Below are positions 30,365 through 41,780 of a stretch of 64,000 nucleotides of DNA, piece by piece. Position numbers and translations under genes: made by a program. A model generated the notes under the pieces. That model was given only the letters and a program-made list of their open reading frames with translations, did not search any database and had not been told where the DNA came from. Source of the stretch: Rehmannia glutinosa (Eukaryota > Streptophyta > Magnoliopsida > Lamiales > Orobanchaceae); assembly GCA_016081115.2 (NCBI GenBank), contig JABTTQ020002610.1, forward strand, positions 2,232,030 through 2,296,029. Direction: 5' to 3'. How positions within the stretch are numbered: the first letter of the stretch is position 1; each line of letters begins with the position of its first letter.

Positions 30365-30720
30365 ATTATAATGCTACTCAATAAAGCAGATCACTCCAAT
30401 TCAAGGAATCCGATAAAATATCCAACTTCTTCTCCGAAGCTGGTAAAATCTTCTGATGAAAACTAGCCTACAACACAAAGAATAAGGTTAGGGGTCCCAG
30501 AGAGGCCCTTAGGTGTTCAAGTCAAGAATCGTAGGAGAGTAATTCCAAACAGAGGAAATAATAATTGAGAGTATTGAATTGTGAATATCTATAAATGAGA
30601 TGGAGGACCTTTTTATAGGTGGGTTGGTGGGCCACATCGGCAAAGTATAGGAGAAAGTGATCTCGTGAGCGGATCCAGGTTGTGTGGATGGAATAATTTT
30701 ATCGTGGCACAATTACAATA
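30365..30720 (-). repeat. LTR-like fragment in minus orientation
   Basis: Read on minus, CCACCTATAAAAAGGTCC (TATA-like) is followed by a leader-like stretch with 'aatactctcaatta' and by 'gacttgaacac'. This resembles the promoter part of gypsy LTRs elsewhere in the window. No partner LTR or duplication was found. Confidence 0.4.
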
Positions 30721-31689
30721 AGTAATATTGGGTAATTAATGAGATTTAAATAATATGTTAAATAAATAATAACAATAATTCAAAGATAAGAAATTCCATC
30801 TCTTGACAAAATTTTAAGCAGGGAATGATCTTATCACTAAATTTTACAATGACCTATATAATACCTACGAGAATAAAAAATATCATTTTTCCCCAAATTA
30901 TACCGACAAATTATCAACATATTACCAACTTGTTTTTCAATTACCGATAGATTTTATGTAGGTGTTTACCAATAGTTTTAGATTATGTAGGTAAATATTT
31001 AGGGATGGCAATGGCGGGGGACGGGGGATGGTATGGGATATACCATCCCCATCCCCGAATCCCATTTTACATACCATCCCCGTACCATTCCCTATTTTGG
31101 GCATCCGGGGACGGGGACGGGAATCACCATTCGGGAACGGGGTCCCCGCTGGGAATCGGGGTCCCGTTTTGAATTTATTAATAAAAAATCGACAATTACA
31201 AAAAAAAAAAAATTAAAATAGGAAATAATTAAATAAATAATAATACAAGAATCGCTAATCTTATAATAACACCCACAACATAAAATACTTTAACAAATTG
31301 AGTTAAGTACAACAATCTTGAAATACATATTGAGTTAAAATCAACAATTATGGTTCCTAAAATTGAGTCAAGTACAACAATCTTGAAATACATATTGAGT
31401 TAAAATCAACAATTATGGTTCATGTGACATCAAGATAAATAAACGATATTAGTATCAATTTGAATAATAGAAAGTTGAATAATAGACATTGTTATCAAAT
31501 ATGACAAAAATAGTAGAATTAATGTTACTATTACCTCCTCTATATCCGAATCACCACTAAAGGTACGGTAACTTGCACTCGAGCTTGCAAAAATATGCAT
31601 ATAAATAAACATTAATATTATCAAAAAGATCATAAATAAAATGACTATTATAATAATTTAAATGTGATTATTTTATTTATACATTGCGA

Positions 31690-33134
31690 TACCAACTTTG
31701 AGTGCACATCAAAGCCTCCAATGTTTACGAAAGAAGTCTACTCCGATGTTCACTAACAATTCTTCCACTAGTGCTAAAAATGCGGCCTCGGAAAACACTA
31801 GACATTTGAATGCCCAATATATCTCTAGCAATATTTTTCAATGTTGGGTATTTGTGCCCATTTGTTTTCCACCAAGATAACAAATCAAAATCGGAGTTCT
31901 TGATGGTACAACATCATCCTCCAAGTAGCGATCTAATTCGATTTGTGATTATCAATTGTCCTTTTACTAGATACAAACATTTCATAATCCATCCAATCAT
32001 TAACTTCCACAAGTCGTGAAGCCTCACCCACAAAACTAGATTGAGCATTATTATTTTCATTAATATGATATTTCTTCAACAAATCATCACATATTCTTTG
32101 CACATTCCCAATCTCATGCGTAGCATTTTATCCATTAAGTTTGGGAAAATAATACTCAACCAACATCATTTTGAACCTCGGACCCAACACTGTAGCCAAG
32201 GTCAAGACACCATGAATTACATCCCAATATTTTTCAAATTTATACATCATCTTTGATGCCATGAATTTAATTTCATTGCGTGGAGATGTAACCCACTCAT
32301 TCAATGCAAGTTTAATTTTGCAAATTTGAGGGAAAACATATTAGTTGTGGATATTGAGTACGGATAATATCTCGATCCACGGTATAAAATAGCTTCAATT
32401 TGTCACATATTTCATTAGCCAACTCCCAATCGAGAATCAAGATGACAACATTTAAAATTTGGATCTCGTTGTTTCAAACGAGAGAACAAACTTTTATACG
32501 ACAAAGCAGAAGAAAGCATCAAGTAAGTTGAATTCCACCTAGTAGCAACATCTTGAACAAGTTTTTTACTACATGGAATATGCAATTGTGGCGTTTCTTC
32601 AAATTTCTCAACTCTCTTAGGTGTTGTTCTCCAATATATAACACTATCACGAATCCTCGTAAATCCATTCACTAATCACCTCCAACTCATCTTTCACTAT
32701 TAAATTCAGTATATGCGGTACAACGCATGTGAAATATTTCTCCACCCAATATCAATGAATCGCATGGTAATTTTTCCAACAAAATCTTCACAACCTTATT
32801 GTTTGTTGTGGCATTATCTGATTATAGCGAGATAATTTCCTATCCACGTTCCAATCATAAAAACATTCTAACAACAAACTTGCAATTTCCTCACCCGCAT
32901 GCGGGAGATGGCACATACATGAACCTAATATATAAATATTACAATTTATTAGAATTTATGCTAAACAATCAATAAATTATGGAATAAATACAATTATAAG
33001 TCATATGCATAAATAATGTTACCTCATAATTAAGCTTCAGTAAAGTCCCTTTGGTCGTCTATATAGTGTGCCGTGACAGCCATGCATCCCTTTTTTGGTT
33101 TTCAAGTCCACATGTCGGTTGTAATGGCAACTCG
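31690..33134 (-). pseudogene. hAT transposase catalytic and C-terminal part
   Basis: This part resumes at 33134 with VAITTDMWT (the first catalytic aspartate region), then KGCMAVTAHYIDD. Near 32740-32680 it reads VPHILNLIVKDELEVI. The stretch at 32672-32415 gives RDSVIYWRTTPKRVEKFEE and KKLVQDVATRWNSTYLML. Near 32310-32170 it reads YKFEKYWDVIHGVLTLATVLGPRFKM. The end (31870-31690) contains SWWKTNGHKYPTLKNIARDILGI and GRIVSEHRSRLL...TLEALMC, the hAT dimerisation domain. Frameshifts and stops occur in between, so it is inactive. Confidence 0.9.
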
Positions 33135-36100
33135 TATCACGCCCCAAACGTGACGCGACAACGATCAATCACTTAAACAGAAATAAATCAACAGTCTAAA
33201 CCAAAGATACCAAACTCCGAGTGAAATAGAGTCTAATGCGGCGGAATTAAAATAAACACGAGTACAAATTACATCTTAAAGAAAGCGGTATCCGAATACA
33301 ACCCAAAAGATTATCCGAATTAACTTACCCAAACAGAAATAAAATGAATGAGTCCAACAACAAATAAAATTAAAAGGAAATGTCGCTCCACATCACGATA
33401 GGGATTCAATCTGCAAGATAGTTCGATGTCTTCAAATGAACTCTTCATCTAAAGGTTAGAAAACGAGGAGGGAATGAGACAGAAATCTCGGTGGATGGGG
33501 TGATCGTGTGCAAGTGTGGCGATATAAATAGTTAATGCGAGAAATTTAGTTGTATGAAAAACGCGTGAGAGATGATGCATGATTTCACACACGATCCACA
33601 AGCGTCGTGATAAATATATTAAGTAACATACTTATATAGTTTAAGAAAATAGTTCGTGGTCACGCAGGCACTATGGTTCAAGCAGACAGAGGATTGCGTG
33701 CGGATTTGTAACGCCAATCCTATGCAAGACAAGTAGCGATTTGCGTCACGGATATGTAGCGCCAACCCGTTCCGTTCAACTCGGGAATCATGTGGATCGA
33801 GATAAATGATTCCTTTGTTCTTCCTTGTAACTCCCCCGTTCGTGATGGTCAAAGACTCACCTTATCGCTCCGTAGGCAAATACAAAATCCACGTTGGAGC
33901 TAGCAAGGCTCGGATTCGTCATAATCATGATTATACCTCAAGTACTACGACCCGCTTCCCCTGGACAAACTCCGTCCCCCGGTTGCGGGATTAGGGCGAT
34001 GGGGAAGTAGAAGAGTGGAATAGCGGCCCGAGCCCCGGTTCCATCCCCGACGTATCCATTCCGATCGTGAGCTCGACACACCAAGTTGACTCAGGCATGA
34101 AATTAAGTACACGTTCGAGGTAGTCAACCAGCAAATGAGTATTATTGATTCGGCTTGATTCATGAAAAGTTCTCAAAAATTTGCACAAGATGGTTATGGC
34201 GTTGGTGGAGTTATTGGGATGAAGATAAGTATCGGGAGGATAAGTAGTCTTCGATATCTTAAGGATTAGGAGGAACATAAGTCCCATTATAGATTCGAAA
34301 TCGTGAGATGAGGAAGTCGCCCGCGATCGGGTGTTAATTTCGGTCCAAGACGATCCGATAAGTCAAGGATTTTTTTAAGGAAATAAAATATTTTAATTAA
34401 ATATTAAAGTCAGAGGGTCTAGGGATGTTTCTTTAAAAGAAAATAATTTGAGTTAGGTCCTTATAAAAATAAAATTTACAATTAGCCCCGTTTTGTCAAA
34501 ACCAATACTTTTGGGGTTAAAAGTTAAATAAATAAATGTCCCGACATTGAAAAATTATGAGGTCAGTTCCTAAATTCTCTAAATTGTTCAGAGATTCAGT
34601 TTTTAAAGTTTTGAGGTTGAGTTTTTATAAAATTCTCACATTGGCCCCAAATTTGTTAAAATTGTCATTTCGGGCCCTAAGTTTAAAATAATCGGAACTC
34701 ACAAACCGGAAGGGCTTCTAATGTGATTCCACTTGGAAAATGTCACTAAGGTTAGTGGGATATTGGGACAAAATCATTTTTAAAACGTCATAAGTATAGG
34801 TACCTTAACTTTTGAAAATCTCATTTTTGTCCCATTTTGAAATAATTGCCTTTAAGGCTTTTAGGGGGTCCAATTGTTATGAAATTTGAACCTTGGGTCC
34901 AAAATATAATTATGTTATAGGTAAATTAGTATTTCCAGGTACATGGGCTGTATAAGTCCTGGAAATTTCATTTGGGTCCTCAAGTTTAATCTTTTACAAT
35001 TTGGTCCCTCAAGTTTTATAAAATTACTTTCCAAGCTCTAAACACTTGGATTTTTAGAATACACTTAAAATATGTTATTTCCAGTCCCTTAAGAGTTAAA
35101 ATTTCAAATTGTAAAATTAGGGTCTGGTACAGTTTCGAAATTTGCAAAATAGCCCTTAAACTTCTTAAATTTTACAATCTAGTCCTTGGGCTTTTAAAGG
35201 TTGATTTTATTTATCTAAAAACTCTTAAAACTTTATTAAAATGTCAAAACATAATTTTTGAACCTGGGTTCAGTCCCAAAAATAGAAATTTACAGAGGGG
35301 TCCCTTAAGTTTTATTTTCTTGCAATTAAGTCCACCAACTTTCTATTTTTGCACTTTAAGTCCAAAAATCAAAATTTAATCAATTATGCTCGACTTTTCC
35401 AGGTTATAGGCCATACAAAACATAGATTTCAAGATCCATACACATACATAACCATCTCATACAAGAATTTATCAAATATGACAATAAAGTGTACATGTAT
35501 GTCCTAATTTTCGGTAAATCGCATTTTGAGCAACTTGAGAAATTTTTCCAACTTGATACAAGAAAATAGCATGCAATACATAATATATATCTCAAATTCT
35601 CAATAACAAAATACTACATGCATTTTTATGAATTAAAACACCTAGAAGTTGAAAGAATGTTTCCACCCACATTGTTTGTTCGGTTGATTGGTGTAAAGTG
35701 ATGTGACACTAGACCTTGAGGATTTTAACCCTCACTTAAGGCAGCCCCTAAGTCAAATAATACAAGGATTTTTGAGTTAGAAAATGTAGATTTGAACTAA
35801 GGAGGAAAAAGAGAAATAGGCCAAAGGTACCACACTTACCTTGTGTAGTTGAAAGTTGTAGTCAAAAATTGATAGTCTCTTAAGAACTTAATCACCTCTT
35901 AACCAAAGCTCCAAGGTCAGCCCCTAACCACCTCAAAATGAAAATTTTTGTGTTAAAATTCGGAATTAATAAGGAAGAAGAAGATGGTACCAAAAATCCC
36001 ATTTCTTACCTTGTAGTCCAAATTCTTCAAATTTTTCTTCAAGTCTAGAAGTCCTCTTCACGGTGATGGTGAGACTCTTAGTATCTTCCAAGTCTTCTAA

Positions 36101-37243
36101 GTATACCTAAAAATCAAAATTCAAAACCTAAGTTAAGAAGTGAAGATGATGAGCTAGAGGATAACAAGATGATTTTTAGAACAAAATTTCTTACCTTGTG
36201 TAGGTAGGGGTGTTTGAATTTTTATAAGTAGAAGAGAAGGGTTTCTTGTATTTTTTGTTAAGTGTTTGGAGATATGAAGAAGAAGGTATGTTTGAAGTAT
36301 GTTTGATGATTTGAAGATGTGAAGAGTTGGTGTTTGAAGATTTGAAGATGTGAAGAGTTGGTGTTTGAAGATTTGAAGATGTGAATGATTTTTAGAGAGA
36401 AGTTAGAGAGAAGTTGGAGAAAATGCTTGAATGATGAATGGGTTTGATAAAAATAATATTTTGAACAATTTTTGATCATCAAAATGGCCCTTGGCCGTTC
36501 ACAATGAGAGAGGGGAGGAGACAAATTTTGTTTTGTTCCAAGGCTTGAAAGGTGTAGCTTGCATGAGAGGACAATGACCTTGGTCAAGGTGTGGTCTTGC
36601 ATGGGAGGATGAAATTGAAGGGATTGAGGAGGATGTTGGCATGGAATGTTGGAAGCCTCCAACATGTTGGATAAGTTTATAATAAAGAATTGGTGTATAA
36701 GGTATTGTGTATAAGATTTGAATTAATGGTGCATTAATACACAAGATGAATACATAAGGTGCATGCGTACAAGAGTTGGGAGATATTTCTACACTAAAAA
36801 TACCCATCATGGCCGTCCCTTAAGGGGTATTTGTGGCATTTCCATATTTTGTTTTTATGTCCCAAAATTGATGATAATAGGTGAATAATATCAATCTCCA
36901 AAATAACTAGTGATTTGATTGATCACTTATAAGTCTCATGATCACTTAATCTAATCGAATTCTTAATTTTATAAGGTATAAATCTCTAAAATAAATAGTC
37001 TCCTAAAATTCTAAGGTGACTAGTGAGTACACAAATAATAATAATGATGATCAACCAAGTGATCATAAATGTGAAATAAAATTAATAAATGATTATGATC
37101 ACAAGAAATAAATAAGAGAAATTAAAGATGAAATGTATTTATCATTAATATTTACCCGTCAAAGCGATGCGGTAGAATTGTCAAATAGTACAAAGACGAT
37201 ACGTGATATAAGTACATGTTCGAATAAAAATCGAGGCTTCACA
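33135..37243. mobile_element. 4.1-kb LTR-type insertion (probable solo LTR) inside hAT transposase
   Basis: It begins TATCACGCCCC and ends GGCTTCACA, and is flanked by the 5-bp duplication ACTCG (33130-33134 and 37244-37248). Joining the flanks restores continuous hAT transposase reading across NRSRV-AITTDMWT, so the borders are well placed. No gag or pol domain is found inside, and no internal copy of the ends, so a very long solo LTR is likely. Phrases like 'tttacaatttggtccctcaag' recur at 34950-35350. Orientation is not established. Confidence 0.78.
36309..36395 (+). repeat. 31-bp minisatellite, nearly three copies
   Basis: The unit GATTTGAAGATGTGAAGAGT plus TGGTGTTTGAA repeats at about 36308, 36339 and 36370, the last one partial. 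Confidence 0.75.
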
Positions 37244-37269
37244 ACTCGACTTCGATTAGCTTCCAAAAT

Positions 37270-37745
37270 CCTCATTGTTTTTCTTTCTCAATGTTATATA
37301 TGCCTAAGATATCACTTTTAATTGTGTTTCGTGTCACAACTTTGAATATGGGTTGAAGAGCATTAAAATATTCAATAAATCCTTCATCATCAACTATAGA
37401 CAAAGGATACTCATGCTTAATTATCATGTCGCAAGTTTTCTCCTTGCGAAACGGACTAAAAGTGTAGTTCTCCAAAGAAATTGATCCATCGTTTGATTTA
37501 CCAGGTTTCATGGTAGATTGTTTTATATCCCGATTTTTCTCTTGACACAAACACGATAATGATCATGCAAATGCCTAGTACCATTACTACTTTTACCCCT
37601 AACATTCTTTTACAATATTTGCATATTACCTTGTCTACTCCCACCAATTGTTTCCTTCGTAGAAATGATTCCACATTTGTGATCTCAATCTTTTATTTGA
37701 TGGAGCATTGGACGGCTCAAATTCTGATGAAGGATGAGTAATGTT
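37270..37745 (-). pseudogene. hAT transposase N-terminal part (BED finger region)
   Basis: The BED zinc finger binds the transposon ends. On minus, near 37640-37555, VICKYCKRMLG is followed (after a frame change) by NGTRHLHDHYRVCQEK, giving the Cx2C...Hx(3-5)H pattern. The next open frame (37550-37272) has FSPFRKEKTCDMIIKHEYPLSIVDDEGF and FNALQPIFKVVTRNTIKSDI, the standard segment after the finger in Ac/RICESLEEPER-like transposases. The gene continues RILEANRSRV up to the nested insertion at 37243. Confidence 0.87.
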
Positions 37746-38714
37746 TGGAGTTACCTCATTATACTCTCTTCATTTTCAATGTTCTTGGTAGAATCACATA
37801 TGCCATTGCTCTCTATTGTAGTTGATATAATTGTTTTTATCGAAGAATCAACAATTTGATCAACCTCATTTTGTCTTGAATGTGTCTCTTGTGTAGCCAT
37901 CTCTTTTAAACTGCAAAAAAATTTCAAATTATTAAATCTTAAGATATTTTAATATTAAGAGTTTCAATGAATACAATATTACAAAACTAATGAACCTATT
38001 ATCATAATTCCAAATTGCAGAGCATCAAGCACCATTTTCATATCAATATCATCATTTTCGTATTACTGAATCAACATCCTAAATTACGAAATAACAACTT
38101 AAATCTAATCAATTTAATATGCAGTCTATATATTCACATTACTATCAAGGAAAAAAATAACATAAATGAAAATGAGATGAAGAAACATAAATAATGAACA
38201 AAAAAAGCATCGTATCTAATTTCATCATAAATCAAACAAAAACTACATATTTTCCACCCTCCAATCTACAACAACTGATGCATAGTTTAAAGTACAAATT
38301 CATATAACCTATACACTCAAATAGACAATTGTCAAATTGAAGACCCACAAAACATATTATTGCTAATAAAATAATATTACCATCATTGTTGGTAGCAATA
38401 GAAAAAGTAAATTGAAGACCCACAAACCATAAGCAAATTCACCATCAAAGCATCACATACTTTAAATAAAATATACATCACCATCATCATTGCTATCAAT
38501 AGAAAAAGCAAAACTTACATATCAAATGGATAGTGCAAGAGTCAAGATGGATCGAAAGTTGGAGACGGAAGGAGCGAGTCTTGGAGAAGTCGGGAGAGAA
38601 AAAATATGGGTGTGCGGCTCGTTTTGGAGAGAAGAACGAGTAAAGTACTAAAGTTTTAGGGTTTAGTTTTAAGATCTAATAAAATAAATAAATTATAAAT
38701 ATAATTAATATTAA

Positions 38715-38742
38715 TAATATATAATATATATATATATATATA
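38715..38742. repeat. (TA)n microsatellite
   Basis: A mostly pure TA run near the right end of the hAT element. Confidence 0.85.
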
Positions 38743-38927
38743 TCTTGTGAATGGGGGCGGGGATGGGACGGGGAATATAAATACCATCCCCATCCCATCC
38801 CCGATTCTAGAAAAAGCGGGAATCCCCATCCCGCTACCATCCCCGAATTCGGGGATTCCCGTCCCATTTTATTCGGGTACCAACGGGGATGGTTCCCCAT
38901 GGGATTTTGCCGTCCCTCGTAAATATT

Positions 38928-39215
38928 TTACCTACAATGATTTTACCTATACTTTACAATTTTCTTAATACTTACCTACAGATTTTCGGCAGGTAAACTG
39001 GTTTTTTCTTGTAGTGATTAAAAAAAAATTAAATATTTTTGTCCACAATGGATTATGTAGGTAAATATTTACCTATAATAATTTTACCTACAACGATTTT
39101 ACCTAACACACTTTACAATTATCTTAATACTTATCTACATATTTTTCTATAGGTAAGCTGTGTTTTTTTCCTTGTAGTGCTTATCAGTAGGTAATTGATT
39201 TTTTCTTGTAATGAA
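38928..39215. repeat. CACTA-type right ends, three in a row
   Basis: Three terminal-like sequences occur: TTTTTTCTTGTAGTG (ends 39016), TTTTTTCCTTGTAGTG (ends 39179) and TTTTTTCTTGTAATG (ends about 39214). All are versions of the CACTACAAGAAAA terminal repeat read in reverse. The first two are each preceded by the ACCTACA...TTATCTTAATACTTA phrase. The third lies only about 35 bases after the second, with just a short GTAGGTAA remnant. The tandem arrangement suggests end duplication or successive insertions. Confidence 0.6.
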
Positions 39216-39273
39216 TTCAAATTATACTTGACCAAAAGAAAAACAATTGTTATTCCACTCTAGTCAATTTCAT

Positions 39274-40006
39274 AAGGGTAGCGCTATTCGCAACCCTTTT
39301 TCTCTAAATATACCCATTTTTTAAATACGCCTACTCGCAATTAAATTTATTCAACTTTTTTACTATACACACCCCCTTATTCCCAAAATACCCTTTCAAA
39401 CCCTATCGATAATAATCTCTCTCGTTCTATCTCCTCATGAGTTTCTTTGTGAAAGTTCTCTTTTTTTCTTTTAAAGGTTAGTTGAACCTATTTCTTGATA
39501 AAGAATTTTTTATTTTGAAATTACAAGTAAGAGTAGACCAACCATTTTGAAGAATATGAACACAACAAGTATAATAGAAGAGGATAATGAACCACTAATG
39601 AAGAAACAAGATCTTCATGAGATCAGATCCGCAAAGCCCGCAAGATTAAAAAACTTAAAAATCCAATAATGGGTTCTCCTTGAAGCTTTTCTTTTATTAG
39701 TGATTTACTAGAAATTGCATCGATAGCAAATGTAACTAAATTGGTGTATTAGCGGATCATTGATCATGAAATGGTTTTTTTGGTTGGTTTAATTGGTATG
39801 CGATTGAACTGTCTTTCCATGAAGAGAAAAGATCGTCGATCGCTTAACGATGGTGGGATATGAATCGAAGAAGATGATATTCTTCAATTTTATTTTAATT
39901 AAAATATGTTACTAAGGCACTATAGTCTTTTAAATTTATGGTATTTTTGTAATTAGATGGAAGGGGTATATTTAGAGGAAAAAGGGGTGCGAATAGCGCC
40001 ACCCTT
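39274..40006. mobile_element. Mutator-like non-autonomous element with long TIRs
   Basis: The left end AAGGGTAGCGCTATTCGCAA and the complement of the right end, AAGGGTGGCGCTATTCGCAC, are inverted repeats. The similarity extends through 'cccttttt(c)ctctaaatatacccc' for about 45 bases. The 640-base interior has no supported gene. Long TIRs without a transposase fit a MULE-type MITE. A clear 9-bp duplication is not visible. Confidence 0.72.
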
Positions 40007-40117
40007 TTATAAATTCCAAACACACACACAATAAAAACAAATGACTAATTTATATTGAAACTACTATTCATCAATCCAAAATTGCGATGTTAGCGAGTTT
40101 TTGTAATCATTTATGTA

Positions 40118-41780
40118 GTTTTTTGTTTTGAGAGAAAAAGGATAAATATATATTAAGGAGTCATGTCCGAATCAACCAAGTCCACCAAGTGATGAGGAAT
40201 ATCCCCAATCCTTGGCCAGACTCCAACCAAAGAAAAAGAAAAACGCGATAGGTGGTGGCTATAGTGTTTTCCCACCTCCTAACAAAACTAGGAATAATAG
40301 AATCAAAAAAAAATATCAAAACCAGTCGGAGACAATGTTCCCAAAATAAGAAAGGTCTTGATTTGGTTTGTAATGCTACTGGATCGATTTATGTTGTCGG
40401 ATTCGATAAGCACATGATGCATGCCAAGATCTCTTTGCAAGCACCAACCCTTCTCTACATGCCAAAACTTCTCCTCGCTTATATCATATGCCGTTGGAAT
40501 TAGTCCGGATAATGTCGAAACAATCGCCCATGGTGATCCCTCAAGACTACTCCAATCCATGTTCCTCTCCTTCCTTGATAGAAGCATCCGTGTTAATTTT
40601 AATCAAGTCAACACCGGGAGACCACTTGACTGACCATTCGAGCCCATATCATATTTGGCCATTAGTTTTCTCGCTTTTTGTGTTCTTGGAGCATGTTCGA
40701 AACTCCCGAAAATAATGTTGATGATCACGATTCCTTTGCCAAAATTTTGCTCGTTTTTCCCACCAAGCACCCCCACAACAACATCGCAAAGAGTTCATGA
40801 TCATTTGTCTTCGTCTCCTGCATCCGAAACATCTCAATCCAATCCCCATCGTCCCGCACTATTGTCAGAACGAAAGACTAATCCGGAGAGGTGACCCTTG
40901 CCAATAAAACTCATTCCATGCACAGTCTCGCAAGGCGTGTTCGGTTGTTTCATCCACCAAGCCACATCGCCCGCATATTGTGCTCAAGCTCACACTTTTG
41001 CCCTTCAATGATGTTTTAGTCGGCATGAGAATGCCATTTATACATCTCCACAAGAATACTTTTACTTTGTTGGGTATGGATAAGGCCCACACCCATTTCC
41101 ATAATCCTCTACTTGTATCGAAGATGTCGAAAAACCGGATTCATTTTCCTTTAATGCCTTAGCCACCTTGTACCCGGATTTCACCAAGTATTTTCCATCC
41201 TTTGAGAAATGCCACACCGTTTATCCTCCATCCTATTGGAACTAAGAGGATGGATAAGATGGTCGCATCTCTGTTGCCGCGAACAAACGGGTAATCGATT
41301 CCGTGCGCCGATTTCGTTATGGGATATATGAGGTCCTTAACCCAAGAAAACTCATTTGTTAGAAAGTCCTGAATCGGCCCGAAAGATGGGTTGATCGGTA
41401 ACCATGGATCATCCCAAATGTGAACACATTCCCTGTCTCCATTATTTCAACACATACCACCCCAAAGAATTTTCCTACTCTCTACAATACTTCTCGATGT
41501 ATATGATGGATTATGGTCAATCTGTAGCATCTAGAAAAGATCCTGCGGGATCGTATCGTTGCTTCAACATTTTGGATAGAAGGAGCTCTCCTTGTGGATT
41601 AACCGCCATCCTGTTTTTCCAACATCGCCTCATTGAAACACCGCAAATCTCGAAAACCCAAACCCCTCTTTTTTGGATCGGCATAATGCGCCAACGATTT
41701 TCAATGGATTTTCCTTTCCTCTTTTTGTTGCCCCTACCAGAAACTGCTAATAATGGAATTCAAGAGATTGTATACACTTG
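40118..41780 (-). pseudogene. L1 LINE ORF2 C-terminal part (zf-RVT and RNase H)
   Basis: On the minus strand one first reads SSFW(W)GATKRGKENPLKIVGALCRSKKEGFGF (41770-41660), NPSYTSRSI near 41500, VHIWDDPWLPINPSFGPIQDFL (41430-41370), then the zinc-binding domain MWALSIPNKVKVFLWRCINGILMPTKTSL and CGRCGLVDETTEHALRDC (41092-40915). The RNase H-like domain follows at 40640-40380 (VDLIKINTDASIKEG and HVLIESDNINRSS). The 3' end lies near 40118 with a 'ctctcaaaacaaaaaac' tail. The order is exactly that of plant L1 ORF2 after the RT core. Stops interrupt it. Its 5' side joins a copia element near 41750-41780. Confidence 0.87.

Larger units (their letters stand above)
31000..38919 (-). mobile_element. 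hAT DNA transposon, dead, with nested insertion
   Basis: The ends are TAGGGATGGCAATGG (31000) and, on the other strand, CGAGGGACGGCAAAATCC (38919). Both sides are followed by GC-rich 'ccatccccatccccg' subterminal sequence (31045-31160, 38750-38915). The 8-bp target duplication TAAATATT is perfect (30992-30999 and 38920-38927), the size expected for hAT. Inside, on the minus strand, is a hAT transposase gene from the BED finger to the C-terminal dimerisation domain, broken by stops and by a 4.1-kb insertion. The element landed in the centre of a near-palindrome, GTAGGTAAATATTTTACCTAC, of the CACTA-like repeat. Confidence 0.92.

Noticed and set aside
36258..36810. Minus-strand frames of 135 and 103 codons
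   Set aside because: They lie in the LTR-type insertion, partly formed by a 31-bp minisatellite, and match no protein family I know.
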